Source of the DNA: Elusimicrobiota bacterium | Lineage (GTDB): Bacteria > Elusimicrobiota > Elusimicrobia > UBA1565 > UBA9628 | Length of the DNA: 64,000 bases | Reading direction: 5' to 3' | Assembly (NCBI GenBank): GCA_028868375.1 | Contig: JAGWUP010000014.1 | Coordinates: forward strand, 28,247 to 92,246 | In this document: positions 42,949 to 51,731 of the stretch, in pieces | How the letters are laid out: every line of letters begins with the position of its first letter | Position numbering within the stretch: the stretch's first letter is position 1 | Position numbers and translations under genes: made by a program | The notes under the pieces: model-generated | Told to the model about the DNA's origin: nothing | The model's input: only the letters and a program-made list of their open reading frames with translations | Database searches by the model: none

Positions 42949-45084
42949 ATGCCTTCCCAACCGTTCATCCCGAAAGCCGAGTGGTCCGCCTTCCCGCCGG
43001 ATCACGGCTTGCAGCGGGCCGAGCCCCGGGGCGCTCCCTCGATCAGCCGCTACCTCAACCGCGACTTAAGCTGGCTGGCCTTCAACGACCGCGTCCTAGG
43101 GGAGGCGGCGGACCCCGGCGTTCCGCCGCTGGAGCGCCTGCGTTTCGCGGCGATCGTCAGCTCGAATCTGGACGAGTTCTTCATGGTCCGGGTGGCCGAG
43201 ATCCAGCGCCTGGCCCGCCGTTTCCCGCACCGCAGGTCTCCCGACGGGCTGACCGCCACGAAGGCCTTGGGCCAGATCCGCGAGCACGTGCTCCGGCAGA
43301 AGTCCCGCCAGGCGACGGTGCTCGAGGACATCCTGCGGACCCTCGACCGCTCCGGCATCCTCATCCACGCCCAGTTCGCCTCCGCCAAGCCCGCGCTCGA
43401 CCGCGAGATCGCCGCGCGGCTGCCGGACATCCGCTACGTCTTGCGGCGCAGCTCCGAGCCGCCCCCGCGCCTGCTCAGCGAGCGGCTGCACGTCTTCGTG
43501 CGCTTCCCGGGAGAGTACGCGATCCTGACGATCCAGGAGCGGGAGTCCCGGCTGGTGCGGCTGCCCTCCGCCGGCAAGGCGCGTCGCTTCGCCCTCATCG
43601 AGCGCTGGCTGGCCGAGCGGGCGGAGACCTTCTTTCCCAACCGGGAGGTCATCGAGGCCTTCCCTTTCAAGATCATCCGCGAGGCGGATCTGCGCTATCG
43701 TCCGGACGACGAGGACTCGCTCGAGGAGCAGATCGCCGAGGCCGTGCGCCTGCGCAAGAGCGCCAAGGTCGTGCGCCTGGAGGTCGACGCCCCGTCGTAC
43801 TCGGAGGGGGCGCTGTTTTTGGCGACGGCGCTGGGCGTCGACTCGGCGGGGCTCTACCGCTTCGACCTCCCCCTGGATTTGCGCGCCCTGGCCACGCTCT
43901 ACCGCCTGCGCTCGCCGCGCGGGCTTAAGTACGCGCCGATCCGCCCGCGCCTGCCTCCTCCGCTGGCCCGCGCGACCCGGTTTTTCGACATCGTCTCCAA
44001 GCACGACATCCTCCTGCACCATCCCTACGACTCTTTCGATTCCGTCGTGGCCTTCCTGCGCCGCGCCGCCGTCGATCCGCGGGTGACGCGCGTCTTCCAC
44101 ACGATGTACCGCACCAGCCGGGAATCCCCCATCATGGAAGCCCTCGAGGAGGCCGCGCGGCGGGGCAAGGAGGTCACCTGCTACGTCGAGATCAAGGCGC
44201 GCTTCGATGAGCTCAACAACTTGCGCTGGGCTTCGCAGCTGCGCGCCGCCGGCGTGCGGGTGGTGCGTCCCATGGGCGGCTACAAGGTCCACAGCAAGGT
44301 CACCCAGGTCTTCCGGAGGGAGGGCGATGAGGAGCGCTCCTACCTCCACTTGGGCACCGGCAACTACCACCCCAGCACGGCCATGCAGTACACCGACTTA
44401 GGCCTTCTGACCGCCGACCCCGCCCTCGGCGCCGAGATCGAGCAGTATTTCGCCGCCCTGCGCCGCCGCCGCCGCGACTTTCCCTTCCGGGATCTGCTGG
44501 TCGCTCCCAGGACGCTGCACGCCCGGCTCCTGCAGCTCATTCGCGAGGAGACCCGCATCCAGCGCTCCGGCGGGCGCGGCCACATCATGGCGAAGATGAA
44601 CGCCCTGGTCGATCCCGACATCATCGAGGCCCTCTACGAGGCATCCAACGCCGGCGCGCGCGTCGACCTCAACGTCCGCGGGATTTGCTGCCTGCGCCCC
44701 GGCATCAAGGGGATGTCCGACAACATCCGCGTGGTCAGCGTCGTCGACCGCTTCCTCGAGCACAGCCGCGTCTACTATTTCCGGGCCGGCGGCGCCGAGA
44801 AGGTCTATCTCTCCAGCGCCGACTGGATGCCCCGCAACTTTTATTCCCGCTTCGAGATCGCCTTCCCGGTCAAGGACGCCGCCCTGCGCCGCTTCCTGCG
44901 CGACGTCATCCTGGAGGCCACTCTCTACGACAACGTGAAGGCCTGGCAGCTCAAGCCGGACGGGGGCTACGAGCGCCTGCGGCCGCTCAAGGGCGCCCAC
45001 AGGATGCGCTCGCAGGAATTCTTCCGTGCCTTGGCGGAGAAAGACTACAAGGGGACCATCCTCGAGTACCGCGTGCCGCTCTAA
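42949..45084 (+). CDS. ppk1: Polyphosphate kinase 1
   Basis: This 711-residue kinase polymerises the terminal phosphate of ATP into polyphosphate. It has the N-terminal helical domain with YLNRDLSWLAFNDRVL and SNLDEFFMVRV. A middle domain follows, then two phospholipase-D-like catalytic domains. The phosphorylated His is in YKVHSKVTQVF. YLHLGTGNYHPSTA and YLSSADWMPRNF are conserved. It sits near phoB-phoR-pstB-phoU, fitting phosphate storage. The stop codon lies inside a palindrome of the REP-like family. Confidence 0.97.
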   Translation: MPSQPFIPKAEWSAFPPDHGLQRAEPRGAPSISRYLNRDLSWLAFNDRVLGEAADPGVPPLERLRFAAIVSSNLDEFFMVRVAEIQRLARRFPHRRSPDGLTATKALGQIREHVLRQKSRQATVLEDILRTLDRSGILIHAQFASAKPALDREIAARLPDIRYVLRRSSEPPPRLLSERLHVFVRFPGEYAILTIQERESRLVRLPSAGKARRFALIERWLAERAETFFPNREVIEAFPFKIIREADLRYRPDDEDSLEEQIAEAVRLRKSAKVVRLEVDAPSYSEGALFLATALGVDSAGLYRFDLPLDLRALATLYRLRSPRGLKYAPIRPRLPPPLARATRFFDIVSKHDILLHHPYDSFDSVVAFLRRAAVDPRVTRVFHTMYRTSRESPIMEALEEAARRGKEVTCYVEIKARFDELNNLRWASQLRAAGVRVVRPMGGYKVHSKVTQVFRREGDEERSYLHLGTGNYHPSTAMQYTDLGLLTADPALGAEIEQYFAALRRRRRDFPFRDLLVAPRTLHARLLQLIREETRIQRSGGRGHIMAKMNALVDPDIIEALYEASNAGARVDLNVRGICCLRPGIKGMSDNIRVVSVVDRFLEHSRVYYFRAGGAEKVYLSSADWMPRNFYSRFEIAFPVKDAALRRFLRDVILEATLYDNVKAWQLKPDGGYERLRPLKGAHRMRSQEFFRALAEKDYKGTILEYRVPL

Positions 45085-45101
45085 GCCGGCGTAGCCGGCT
45101 T
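45083..45101. repeat. REP-like palindrome (copy 2) at the ppk1 stop
   Basis: AAGCCGGC-GTA-GCCGGCTT, a perfect 8-bp stem, begins inside the ppk1 stop codon. A further GTAGCCGGC follows at 45106-45114. It could act as a terminator or mRNA-end stabiliser, but no T-run follows. Confidence 0.65.
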
Positions 45102-45137
45102 AGGCGTAGCCGGCCCGAGAAAGCGGTAAAATAAGGC

Positions 45138-45545
45138 ATGGCAACGAAACCCGAGTCTGATTCCCCCAAGATGGACGCGGCCGACCTGTGGCGCGAGGAG
45201 ACGTTCACCGATCGCAAGGTGGGCATGATCCGGCGCCTGCTCCCGGTCAAGCTCGACGGCTCCATCGACCCGTCGCGCAAGGCGGCCTTCCTGGGCGAGG
45301 CCTCCCTGATGACGGCCGGCGGTTCCCTGCCGCTGTCCTTCGAGATCCCGGCCGAGAGCCTGGAGCAGGCCGTCGCCGGCTACGCGGAGGCGGTCGAGCG
45401 CGCCTTCGCCGAGGCGGTCAACGAGCTCAACGAGCTGCGCCGCAGGGCCGCCACGCAGATCGTGATCCCGCAGGGCGGCGCCTCCGGGCTCTCCGGTCCC
45501 GGCGGCGGCCTGCCGTCGGGCGGCGTCGGCAAACTGAAACTCTAA
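45138..45545 (+). CDS. Uncharacterised 135-residue protein
   Basis: No signal or membrane segment is present. The N-terminal half is a mixture (FTDRKVGMIRRLLPVKLDGS...), the middle holds a long helix (ESLEQAVAGYAEAVERAFAEAVNELNELRRRAA), and the tail is Gly/Pro/Ser-rich (GGASGLSGPGGGLPSGG). The Glu/Leu spacing of the helix suggests a coiled coil. No family is recognised, and it may be lineage-specific. TAAAAT lies 5 bases before the ATG. The TAA stop overlaps another REP-like palindrome. Confidence 0.75.
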   Translation: MATKPESDSPKMDAADLWREETFTDRKVGMIRRLLPVKLDGSIDPSRKAAFLGEASLMTAGGSLPLSFEIPAESLEQAVAGYAEAVERAFAEAVNELNELRRRAATQIVIPQGGASGLSGPGGGLPSGGVGKLKL

Positions 45546-45563
45546 GCCGGCGTCAGCCGGCTT
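45544..45563. repeat. REP-like palindrome (copy 3)
   Basis: AAGCCGGC-GTCA-GCCGGCTT begins in the stop codon of the preceding gene, as at ppk1. Confidence 0.65.
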
Positions 45564-45601
45564 GCGTCTGAGCGGATAGGGGGATGCGTTAGCTCATGAC
45601 G

Positions 45602-45617
45602 GCCGGCGTCAGCCGGC
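45602..45617. repeat. REP-like palindrome (copy 4, shorter)
   Basis: GCCGGC-GTCA-GCCGGC is the core of the family without the outer A/T pairs on the left. It lies 39 bases after copy 3 in the gap between convergent genes. Confidence 0.6.
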
Positions 45618-45640
45618 TTGCGCGGGCCGTTTATTTCGTC

Positions 45641-46927
45641 CTAGGCGCTTAGGCCGTGCAGAGGCGGCGGGACCAGGGTTCGGCGCATGGTGTCGCGGGC
45701 CGGGATCAGGGGAAGTTGCACCGAGAAGCGGGCCCCGCCTCCCGGTCTTTGGCCGGCCGAGACCGTCCCGCCTTGGTGGTCGACCAACTGCTTGACGATG
45801 GACAGCCCCAGGCCGGTGCCCTGCCCCGCCGGCTTGGTCGTGAAGAAGGCGTCGAAGATGTGGGGCAGCGTCTCCGGCGGGATGCCGGGGCCGTCGTCCT
45901 CGATGAGGACGCGCACCCCTTCCCCGGCGCGTTCGGTGCGTATCCAGATGCGTCCGGAGTCCTTGGCGGAGAGGATCGCCTCTTGGGCGTTGGTCAACAG
46001 GTTGAAGACGACCTGCTGGAATTCCGTGGGGATCATCGTGATCTCGGGCAGGCCCTGGGCGTAGTCCTCGCAGAGCTCTATCTTCCCGACCCAGTCGTAT
46101 TTCTTCAGCATCGCGCACTGCTTGATCAGGGCGTTGAAGTCGTTGGACGTCGGCTCGATCTGCCGCTTGCGCGAGAAGGACCTGACGCTGTCGAGCACCG
46201 CCTTGCAGCGCTGCGTGGACCGCTCGATGAGCTGGAGGTCTTCCCGGTAGTCTTGCGGCGAGCCGGGGGGATCGGAGGCCCGCAGCTCGCAGATGCCCAG
46301 GATCGCGGTCAGCGGCCCGCCTACCTCGTGGGCGACGCTGGCCACCAGCGTTCCCAGGGTGGCCAGGCGCTCGGCGTGCCCCAATCTTTCGGAAAGCTCC
46401 TGGCGTTCGCGCTGCTGGCGTTCCTGCTCGAAGGCGAGCTGGCGGCGGGCCTGCCGCTCGCCCTGGGCGGAGCGCATCGTGATTACGCCCGCCAGCAGCA
46501 AGGTCGCGCATTTGGTGGCCAGGCCCAGCTCGAGCGCCCAAGCCCATGCCATCCAACTGTCCGCCGAGATCGCCGCCAGGGCCGCGCAGCAAGCGGCCAC
46601 GGTCCAGAGCACCTCCCGGCGGGGCAGGGCGAGGCTGGCGGTGAAGATCGGCAGGAAATACAGCACCCAGAAATAGGATTCTCCCCGCCGCGTGAAGTAG
46701 ATCACCAGGGAGATGAAGAAGGCGTTGACGAACACGGAGAGCCGGACGATCGGCCGCTCGGAGATGCGCGGGCGCAGGACGGTCAGGTGGATCAAGTTGA
46801 AGAGCAGCATCGCCGCGAAAAGCATGAGGACGGAGGAGCGCTTGATGGTGGGATCGTGATAGCCGGCCGCGGCCAGGGCCATGAAGATCATGAAGACCGC
46901 TTCGCTCTTGCTTAGCTCGCTGTCCAT
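45641..46927 (-). CDS. Orphan membrane histidine kinase
   Basis: This 428-residue kinase has five or six membrane helices (residues 1-170) and no periplasmic sensor domain, so it may sense within the membrane. The coiled-coil linker ERQARRQLAFEQERQQRERQELSERLGHAERLATLGTLVASVAHEVGGPL leads to the phosphoacceptor His in AHEVGGPLTAI. VFNLLTNAQEAI is the N box; IEDDGPGIPPE and GTGLGLSIVKQLV are the G boxes. No response regulator is adjacent. A perfect GCCGCC-4-GGCGGC hairpin (46939-46954) precedes its start and may end the FecR gene transcript. Confidence 0.88.
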   Translation of the reverse strand: MDSELSKSEAVFMIFMALAAAGYHDPTIKRSSVLMLFAAMLLFNLIHLTVLRPRISERPIVRLSVFVNAFFISLVIYFTRRGESYFWVLYFLPIFTASLALPRREVLWTVAACCAALAAISADSWMAWAWALELGLATKCATLLLAGVITMRSAQGERQARRQLAFEQERQQRERQELSERLGHAERLATLGTLVASVAHEVGGPLTAILGICELRASDPPGSPQDYREDLQLIERSTQRCKAVLDSVRSFSRKRQIEPTSNDFNALIKQCAMLKKYDWVGKIELCEDYAQGLPEITMIPTEFQQVVFNLLTNAQEAILSAKDSGRIWIRTERAGEGVRVLIEDDGPGIPPETLPHIFDAFFTTKPAGQGTGLGLSIVKQLVDHQGGTVSAGQRPGGGARFSVQLPLIPARDTMRRTLVPPPLHGLSA

Positions 46928-46938
46928 GAGAATGCCGT

Positions 46939-46954
46939 GCCGCCTTTCGGCGGC
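46939..46954 (-). terminator. Hairpin between the FecR-domain gene and the kinase gene
   Basis: GCCGCC and GGCGGC are perfect inverted copies with a loop reading GAAA on the minus strand. A terminator role is possible but no T-run follows. It may alternatively control access to the kinase start. Confidence 0.35.
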
Positions 46955-46990
46955 GCCACTTGTTTAGCCCCGCAACGGCCGCTTGTCAAG

Positions 46991-48220
46991 CTATTGGCGC
47001 GGCGCGGTCAGGGTCTGGCCGGTGCCGGTGATGGGAGCGTCGGCGATGGCGGATTCGCCCTTCACCTGTCCCGCCGCCCGGCCGCCCTTGTTCTGGAAGG
47101 TGAAGCGGTAGTAGCAGTCCCCGGCGCTGCAAGTGTTGAAGTTGTAGCCTCCGCCGTTGTTGGTCAAGCCGGACATCGGCACCGTCAGCACGGCGGAGCC
47201 GCTCAGCGACGACCAATCGGTATTGAGGCTGTTGAGGTTGGTGCTGTCGATGGTGCCGGAGGGGACGTTGCCCACGTCGGTCGTCGTCACGCTGGCCGTG
47301 CCGTTGAGGAAGCGGTTCTGAAAGTCGGCGGTGAAGTTGAAGTTCCAGCTGCATTGTCCGGGAGCGGTGCACTCGTTTCCGGCGGCCGAGAAGGAGCCGT
47401 TGGCGGTGTAGAGGCCGCTGCCGGAGAGCTTGCGAACGTCGTCCCAGTTTGACGTTGCGCCGTCGACCAATTGGGTCAAGGAATCCTGGGAGGTCTGGGT
47501 CAAGAGGGCATCGAGCACGGGCTTGTTCAGGACTGCCTTGCCGGCCGGCGGCGCGGCCGGAGCCTGGGGAGCGGGCAAGACCGGTCTCGGCGCCAGGGCC
47601 GAGGCCAGCGCGTCGAGCATGGAGGGCGGCGCGGCGAAAACGTGCACGGGGGCGTGGCCGGCGCCGACGGTCGTGCAGAAGTCCGGCCGCTCGATCATGA
47701 CGCTGCCGGCCTGGTTGCCGACGCGGATGCCGCCGGACTTAAGGACGACGGTGGCTTGGCCGGGGCCGACATGCCCCATGACGTCGGTGCCGTGGATGCC
47801 GATCGTGCAGACCGGCAGCGTCACCTTCATGTTGGAGGGATGCTTCTTGGCGATCTTGCCGGTGATGAAGCGGAAGAATCCCCGCGTGATGCTGGCGGAG
47901 ACCTGGCCGAGATCGGTGGAGGGATCGTAGACGAACTTGTCGAGGATCAGCGTCGTGTTGGGCCCGATCGTGAACACCGTCTCGTCGCGCAGCAGCACCT
48001 GGAGGCGGCCGTTGGGCCCGGTCGTGATCTTGTCGTTGAGATAGACAGGGGCGCCGCTGCCAAGGATGCGGCCGACGGCTCCGGGCGCGGGCAGGAGGGC
48101 CTCGACGGTGCCGCGCACGGCGGCCGCGGCACCGATGGGGATCGGGGCGGCCGCCGGGACGGCGGGAGCTGCGGCGAGCGGCGCGGCGAAGAGGGCCAGC
48201 AGAAGGAAGGAGTTTCTCAT
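46991..48220 (-). CDS. Secreted FecR-domain protein
   Basis: This 409-residue protein has a signal peptide (RNSFLLLALFAAPLAAAPA). The FecR domain is at about residues 30-170: AVRGTVEALLP, LNDKITTGPNGRLQVLLRDETVFTIGPNTTLILDKFVYDP and TIGIHGTDVMGHV. Related FecR proteins scaffold or sense at the envelope. A Pro/Ala linker and a beta-rich C-terminal part with paired cysteines follow (NECTAPGQCSW, NTCSAGDCYYRF). The ATG at 48220 overlaps the stop of the upstream outer-membrane gene by ATGA. FecR genes often accompany CHASE2 genes; a CHASE2 kinase starts at 49600. Confidence 0.87.
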   Translation of the reverse strand: MRNSFLLLALFAAPLAAAPAVPAAAPIPIGAAAAVRGTVEALLPAPGAVGRILGSGAPVYLNDKITTGPNGRLQVLLRDETVFTIGPNTTLILDKFVYDPSTDLGQVSASITRGFFRFITGKIAKKHPSNMKVTLPVCTIGIHGTDVMGHVGPGQATVVLKSGGIRVGNQAGSVMIERPDFCTTVGAGHAPVHVFAAPPSMLDALASALAPRPVLPAPQAPAAPPAGKAVLNKPVLDALLTQTSQDSLTQLVDGATSNWDDVRKLSGSGLYTANGSFSAAGNECTAPGQCSWNFNFTADFQNRFLNGTASVTTTDVGNVPSGTIDSTNLNSLNTDWSSLSGSAVLTVPMSGLTNNGGGYNFNTCSAGDCYYRFTFQNKGGRAAGQVKGESAIADAPITGTGQTLTAPRQ

Positions 48221-49518
48221 AGCAGTCCCAATCCCCAGCGGTAGGTCAGCATCGTGCCGATCTTGTTGTTGGTATAGGAAAAGTTGAGGATGTTCGAAAC
48301 TTCCTGGAAGTACTCGTAGGTGACCGTCAGCACGACGTCGTCGAGCGGAGGCCATAGCCGTCCCAGCGGCATGCCCAGCGTGCCGGTGGCCCGCCAGGTG
48401 TTGTCGCGCCGGCCGCGGGCGCTGATGAAGTCGTCCTCGACGGGGTAGCGGTCCCAGTTGACGACAAGGTCCGAGCTCAGGAAGATGTCCGGCCGCGGCA
48501 GCCAGAAGAGGTTTGCGTCTACGCCGTCCCGGTCGAAGGAGTCGGGAGAAAACGAGGCGTGCTTGAGGCCGTGCCCATAGGAGAGCCCTGCCTTCAGGCG
48601 CGGGGTCAGGAGGTAGTCGAAGCCGGCCACCAGGTCGTCCTGGACGCCGTCGCGCTGTTGAGCCAAGGGTGCCACGTCCGTCGGGCTGTAGGCTTGGTAG
48701 ACGTCGCGGCCCTCGACGAAAAGGCCGAGCCCTGAGGGCAGCCGCCGCGCCAGGCGCAGACTGGCCCCGCGGTCGCGCAGGTAGGTCGTCTGGGCCAGCA
48801 AGAGATGGTCGAAGAGCAGAGAAGGCCGCACCTCGACGTCGCCGAGCTTGAAGGCGACGCCGCCGGAGAGGGAATACGCCTGCAGGTTCAGGGTCTTGAG
48901 CAGCGTCTGCTCCTCCCGGTAGTAGGAAGCGGCGCCGAAGAGGCGCTCGCCGGCGTCGCCGATATCGTGGCTGGCGTCCAGCCCGGCCAGGGCGGTGATC
49001 GCCGTGTCGTCGCGGCGGCGCGAGCCGGGGGAGAGCTGCAGCGGCGTGTCGAAGAGCAGTGCCTGCCCGGAGGCAGGAGCGGCGTTGCGGTTGGTGTCGT
49101 ACTGAAAGCCCATCCCGGCCACCAGGCCCAGCTCGCCCACCCGCCCGCGCCGTTCCGCCTCCCTCTTGAAGGCGGCGAGGCGTTCCTTGATCTCCGGCGA
49201 GAGGGAGGCCGCGCTCAAGGAGTTGAGCTCGCGCCGGGAATCCTCTATGTTGCCGAGCTTCAGCGACAAGGCCGCGTGCAGCAGCTCCACGTCCTGCCTG
49301 CCCGGCGCGTCGGCCATCACGCGCTCGAGGGTGGCCGCGGCGCCGCGCAGGTTGCCCTCGTCGATCTGCTGGCGGGCGAAGCGCAGGTTGAGCTCGATGT
49401 CGTCCGGCCGTTCCAGGATTTGGTCGAAGGTGACGGGCGCTGTGCTGACGGCCGGCTCCGCGGCGCGCGCGATCATAGGCAGAAGAAGCAGGCAAGACCA
49501 AAAGGCTAGCGTTCTCAC
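48217..49518 (-). CDS. TPR plus beta-barrel outer-membrane protein
   Basis: This 433-residue protein has a signal peptide (RTLAFWSCLLLLPMIARA), then two to three TPR-like helical hairpins (residues 30-125). A beta-barrel region of about 300 residues with alternating strands follows and ends in YTNNKIGTMLTYRWGLGLL. The layout resembles Slam-type or surface-assembly barrels with a periplasmic TPR domain, but the barrel family is not certain. The start is GTG, with TACATA 6 bases before it. It is the first gene of the pair with the FecR protein, divergent from the CHASE2 kinase. Confidence 0.8.
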   Translation of the reverse strand: MRTLAFWSCLLLLPMIARAAEPAVSTAPVTFDQILERPDDIELNLRFARQQIDEGNLRGAAATLERVMADAPGRQDVELLHAALSLKLGNIEDSRRELNSLSAASLSPEIKERLAAFKREAERRGRVGELGLVAGMGFQYDTNRNAAPASGQALLFDTPLQLSPGSRRRDDTAITALAGLDASHDIGDAGERLFGAASYYREEQTLLKTLNLQAYSLSGGVAFKLGDVEVRPSLLFDHLLLAQTTYLRDRGASLRLARRLPSGLGLFVEGRDVYQAYSPTDVAPLAQQRDGVQDDLVAGFDYLLTPRLKAGLSYGHGLKHASFSPDSFDRDGVDANLFWLPRPDIFLSSDLVVNWDRYPVEDDFISARGRRDNTWRATGTLGMPLGRLWPPLDDVVLTVTYEYFQEVSNILNFSYTNNKIGTMLTYRWGLGLL

Positions 49519-49524
49519 GCCCGC

Positions 49525-49530
49525 TATGTA
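49525..49530 (-). promoter_or_regulatory. -10-like box of the outer-membrane protein gene
   Basis: TACATA lies 6 bases before the GTG at 49518. It is a poorer match than the others, and no -35 box is clear. Confidence 0.35.
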
Positions 49531-49565
49531 AGCATTTTAACGGATGACTTGCGAGATGCGAGGGA

Positions 49566-49594
49566 TTGAAAAAGGCCGGCATTTTAAGAACAAT
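49566..49594 (+). promoter_or_regulatory. Promoter of the CHASE2 histidine kinase
   Basis: TTGAAA (49566-49571) and AACAAT (49589-49594) are 17 bases apart. Five bases follow before the GTG at 49600. Confidence 0.45.
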
Positions 49595-49599
49595 GGAGT

Positions 49600-51642
49600 G
49601 TGTTCGATCGCGACGCCTTAAGACGCTCGGCTCAGTGGCTGGCGCCCGCCGCCGTCCTCTTGGCGGCATTGCTGCTGCGCGTGTCCGGCATCAGGGCGGT
49701 CGAGGCCTTCCAGGACAGGGTCTTCGACGCCTACCAAACGTTGACTCCGCGCCGCTACGATCCCGGCGTTCCGGTGCGCGTCGTCGACATCGACGATGAA
49801 AGCCTCTCGCGCCTCGGGCCATGGCCGTGGCCGCATACGCTCCTGGCCGAGCTGACGGATCGCTTGTCCCGCCTGGGGGCCTCGACCATCGTTTTCGACA
49901 TCGTCTTCGACGAGCCGGATCGCGACTCCCCGCGCCAGCTCCTCGCCCGCCTGCCGGACCTTCCGCAGATCGAGTCGCTGAAAAAACACTCCAAGGAGTT
50001 GCCCGACAACGACCTGATCTTCGCCCAAGCGATCTCTCGCGCGCGCGTCGTGGAGGGGTTTACGATGACCTCTCGTCCCAACGCGGTGCGACCCGCGCTC
50101 AAGTCGGGCTTCGCTTATTCCGGGGACAGCCCGCTGAGATATCTTCCAGATTATCCCGGCGCGGTCGCGAACCTGCCGGAGCTGGAGACCGCCGCCGCCG
50201 GCGACGGCTGCTTCAGCGTCCAGCCCGAGAGCGACGGCGTCATCCGTCGCGCCCCCCTGTTGCTGCGCAAGGGGATGGCGGTCTATCCGGCGCTGGCTTT
50301 GGAGGCGCTGCGCGTCTTCCAAGGGGCGTCGAGCGTCATCGTCAAGTCCTCCGGCGCCAGCGGGGTGCTCAGCTTCGGGCAGCACACCGGCATCAGCCAA
50401 ATTCGAGTGGGGAGCCTCACCTTGCCCACCGACGGCGCGGGCCGGCTGTGGCTGCGCTATTCCCCGCCGGCCGCCGTTCGCTCCGTTCCGGCTTGGGAGG
50501 TTTTGGCGGGTGACGCGCCGAGGGGGGCGTTCGCCGGCAAAATCGTCTTCGTCGGCTCCAGCGCGCAGCGGCTGCAGGACCTGCGCGCCACCCCGCTCTC
50601 GCCGGTCACGCCAGGCGTCGAGATACAGGCCCAGATCGCCGAGCAGGCCTTGAGCGGAGGCTTTTTGCGGCGGCCGGATTGGGCCGACGGCGTCGAGATC
50701 GTGTACACGCTGGCCTTGGGGGCGCTGCTGATCCTTCTGCTGCCGCGGCTTGGCGCCGCCTGGTGCGGCGCGCTCGGCCTGTCCGTGGCCGCGGCGGCCT
50801 TTCCGCTGTCCTGGTACGCCTATGCGCGGCTGCACTGGCTGCTCGATCCGCTGTTCCCGTTTCTCTCGGCGCTGGCGATCTACATCGTCTCCTCGTGGCT
50901 GGGCTATCTGGGAGCCGAGCGGCAGCGCAACCGGCTGGCCATCCTCGATGCGGTCAAGGACGAGTTGGTCTCCACCGTCTCGCACGACCTGCGCGGTCCG
51001 GTCAACTCGATGATCATGCTGACCGAGGCGCTGCGGCTGGGCCATTACGGCCCGCTCAACGAGAAGCAGGACCGCAATCTCAAGATGATCGAGAACCAGG
51101 GCCGCCGCTTGGTGGCCTTCGTCGCCAACGTGCTCGACGCGGCCAAGATCAAGGCCGGGCGCCTGGAGCTGCACAAGCAGCCGGTGCGCCCACAGGAGAT
51201 GATCCCGACGGCGGTGGAGCTGTTCTCGCTCACCGCTTCCGCGAAGGGCGTGACTTTGCAGCAGCAGGTCGCCGCGGACGTTCCGGCGGTGCTGGCCGAC
51301 CGCGAGAAACTCGAGCAGGTGATCAACAACCTGATCACCAACGCGATGAAGTTCACGCCGTCGGGAGGGCGGATCACGGTCGCGGCGGCGCGCGAGGGGA
51401 GCTTCGCGCGCTTTAGCGTCAGCGACACCGGCCTCGGCATACGGGCGGAGGACCTGCCCAAGCTGTTCCGGCCCTTCGGCCAGGTCGACGTGGCGCGGCA
51501 GAAGGAGCGCAAGATCACGGGCACAGGGCTCGGCTTGTCGATTTGCAAGAGCCTGGTCGAGGCCCACGGCGGCTCCATCGCCGTCGAGTCTCTCGGAGAA
51601 GGCCGGGGCACGACCTTCCATTTCACGATTCCCGCCGCTTGA
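49600..51642 (+). CDS. CHASE2-domain histidine kinase
   Basis: This 680-residue kinase has a first membrane helix near residues 13-28. A CHASE2 domain follows (about 35-355; VRVVDIDDESLSRLGPWPWPHTLLAELTDRL is its start), then three membrane helices (about 365-440) and a kinase core. The phosphoacceptor His is in VSTVSHDLRGPVNSMIML. VINNLITNAMKFTPSGG is the N box; VSDTGLGIRAEDLPKLFRPFGQ and GTGLGLSICKSLVEAHGG are the G boxes. No response regulator lies next to it. It diverges from the FecR/outer-membrane pair and precedes the secreted-protein operon. Confidence 0.9.
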   Translation: MFDRDALRRSAQWLAPAAVLLAALLLRVSGIRAVEAFQDRVFDAYQTLTPRRYDPGVPVRVVDIDDESLSRLGPWPWPHTLLAELTDRLSRLGASTIVFDIVFDEPDRDSPRQLLARLPDLPQIESLKKHSKELPDNDLIFAQAISRARVVEGFTMTSRPNAVRPALKSGFAYSGDSPLRYLPDYPGAVANLPELETAAAGDGCFSVQPESDGVIRRAPLLLRKGMAVYPALALEALRVFQGASSVIVKSSGASGVLSFGQHTGISQIRVGSLTLPTDGAGRLWLRYSPPAAVRSVPAWEVLAGDAPRGAFAGKIVFVGSSAQRLQDLRATPLSPVTPGVEIQAQIAEQALSGGFLRRPDWADGVEIVYTLALGALLILLLPRLGAAWCGALGLSVAAAAFPLSWYAYARLHWLLDPLFPFLSALAIYIVSSWLGYLGAERQRNRLAILDAVKDELVSTVSHDLRGPVNSMIMLTEALRLGHYGPLNEKQDRNLKMIENQGRRLVAFVANVLDAAKIKAGRLELHKQPVRPQEMIPTAVELFSLTASAKGVTLQQQVAADVPAVLADREKLEQVINNLITNAMKFTPSGGRITVAAAREGSFARFSVSDTGLGIRAEDLPKLFRPFGQVDVARQKERKITGTGLGLSICKSLVEAHGGSIAVESLGEGRGTTFHFTIPAA

Positions 51643-51719
51643 CCGGGGCGCGCCTCCCGGAGAGCTAAAAAGCCGCAACGATATCGTCTTTTCGTAACAA
51701 TTATTTCGCGCCCGCGCGC

Positions 51720-51725
51720 TATAAG
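51720..51725 (+). promoter_or_regulatory. -10 box of the giant secreted protein gene
   Basis: TATAAG lies 6 bases before the ATG at 51732. The -35 region is not clear. The intergenic DNA (51643-51731) is A/T-richer than its surroundings. Confidence 0.4.
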
Positions 51726-51731
51726 GTAACT

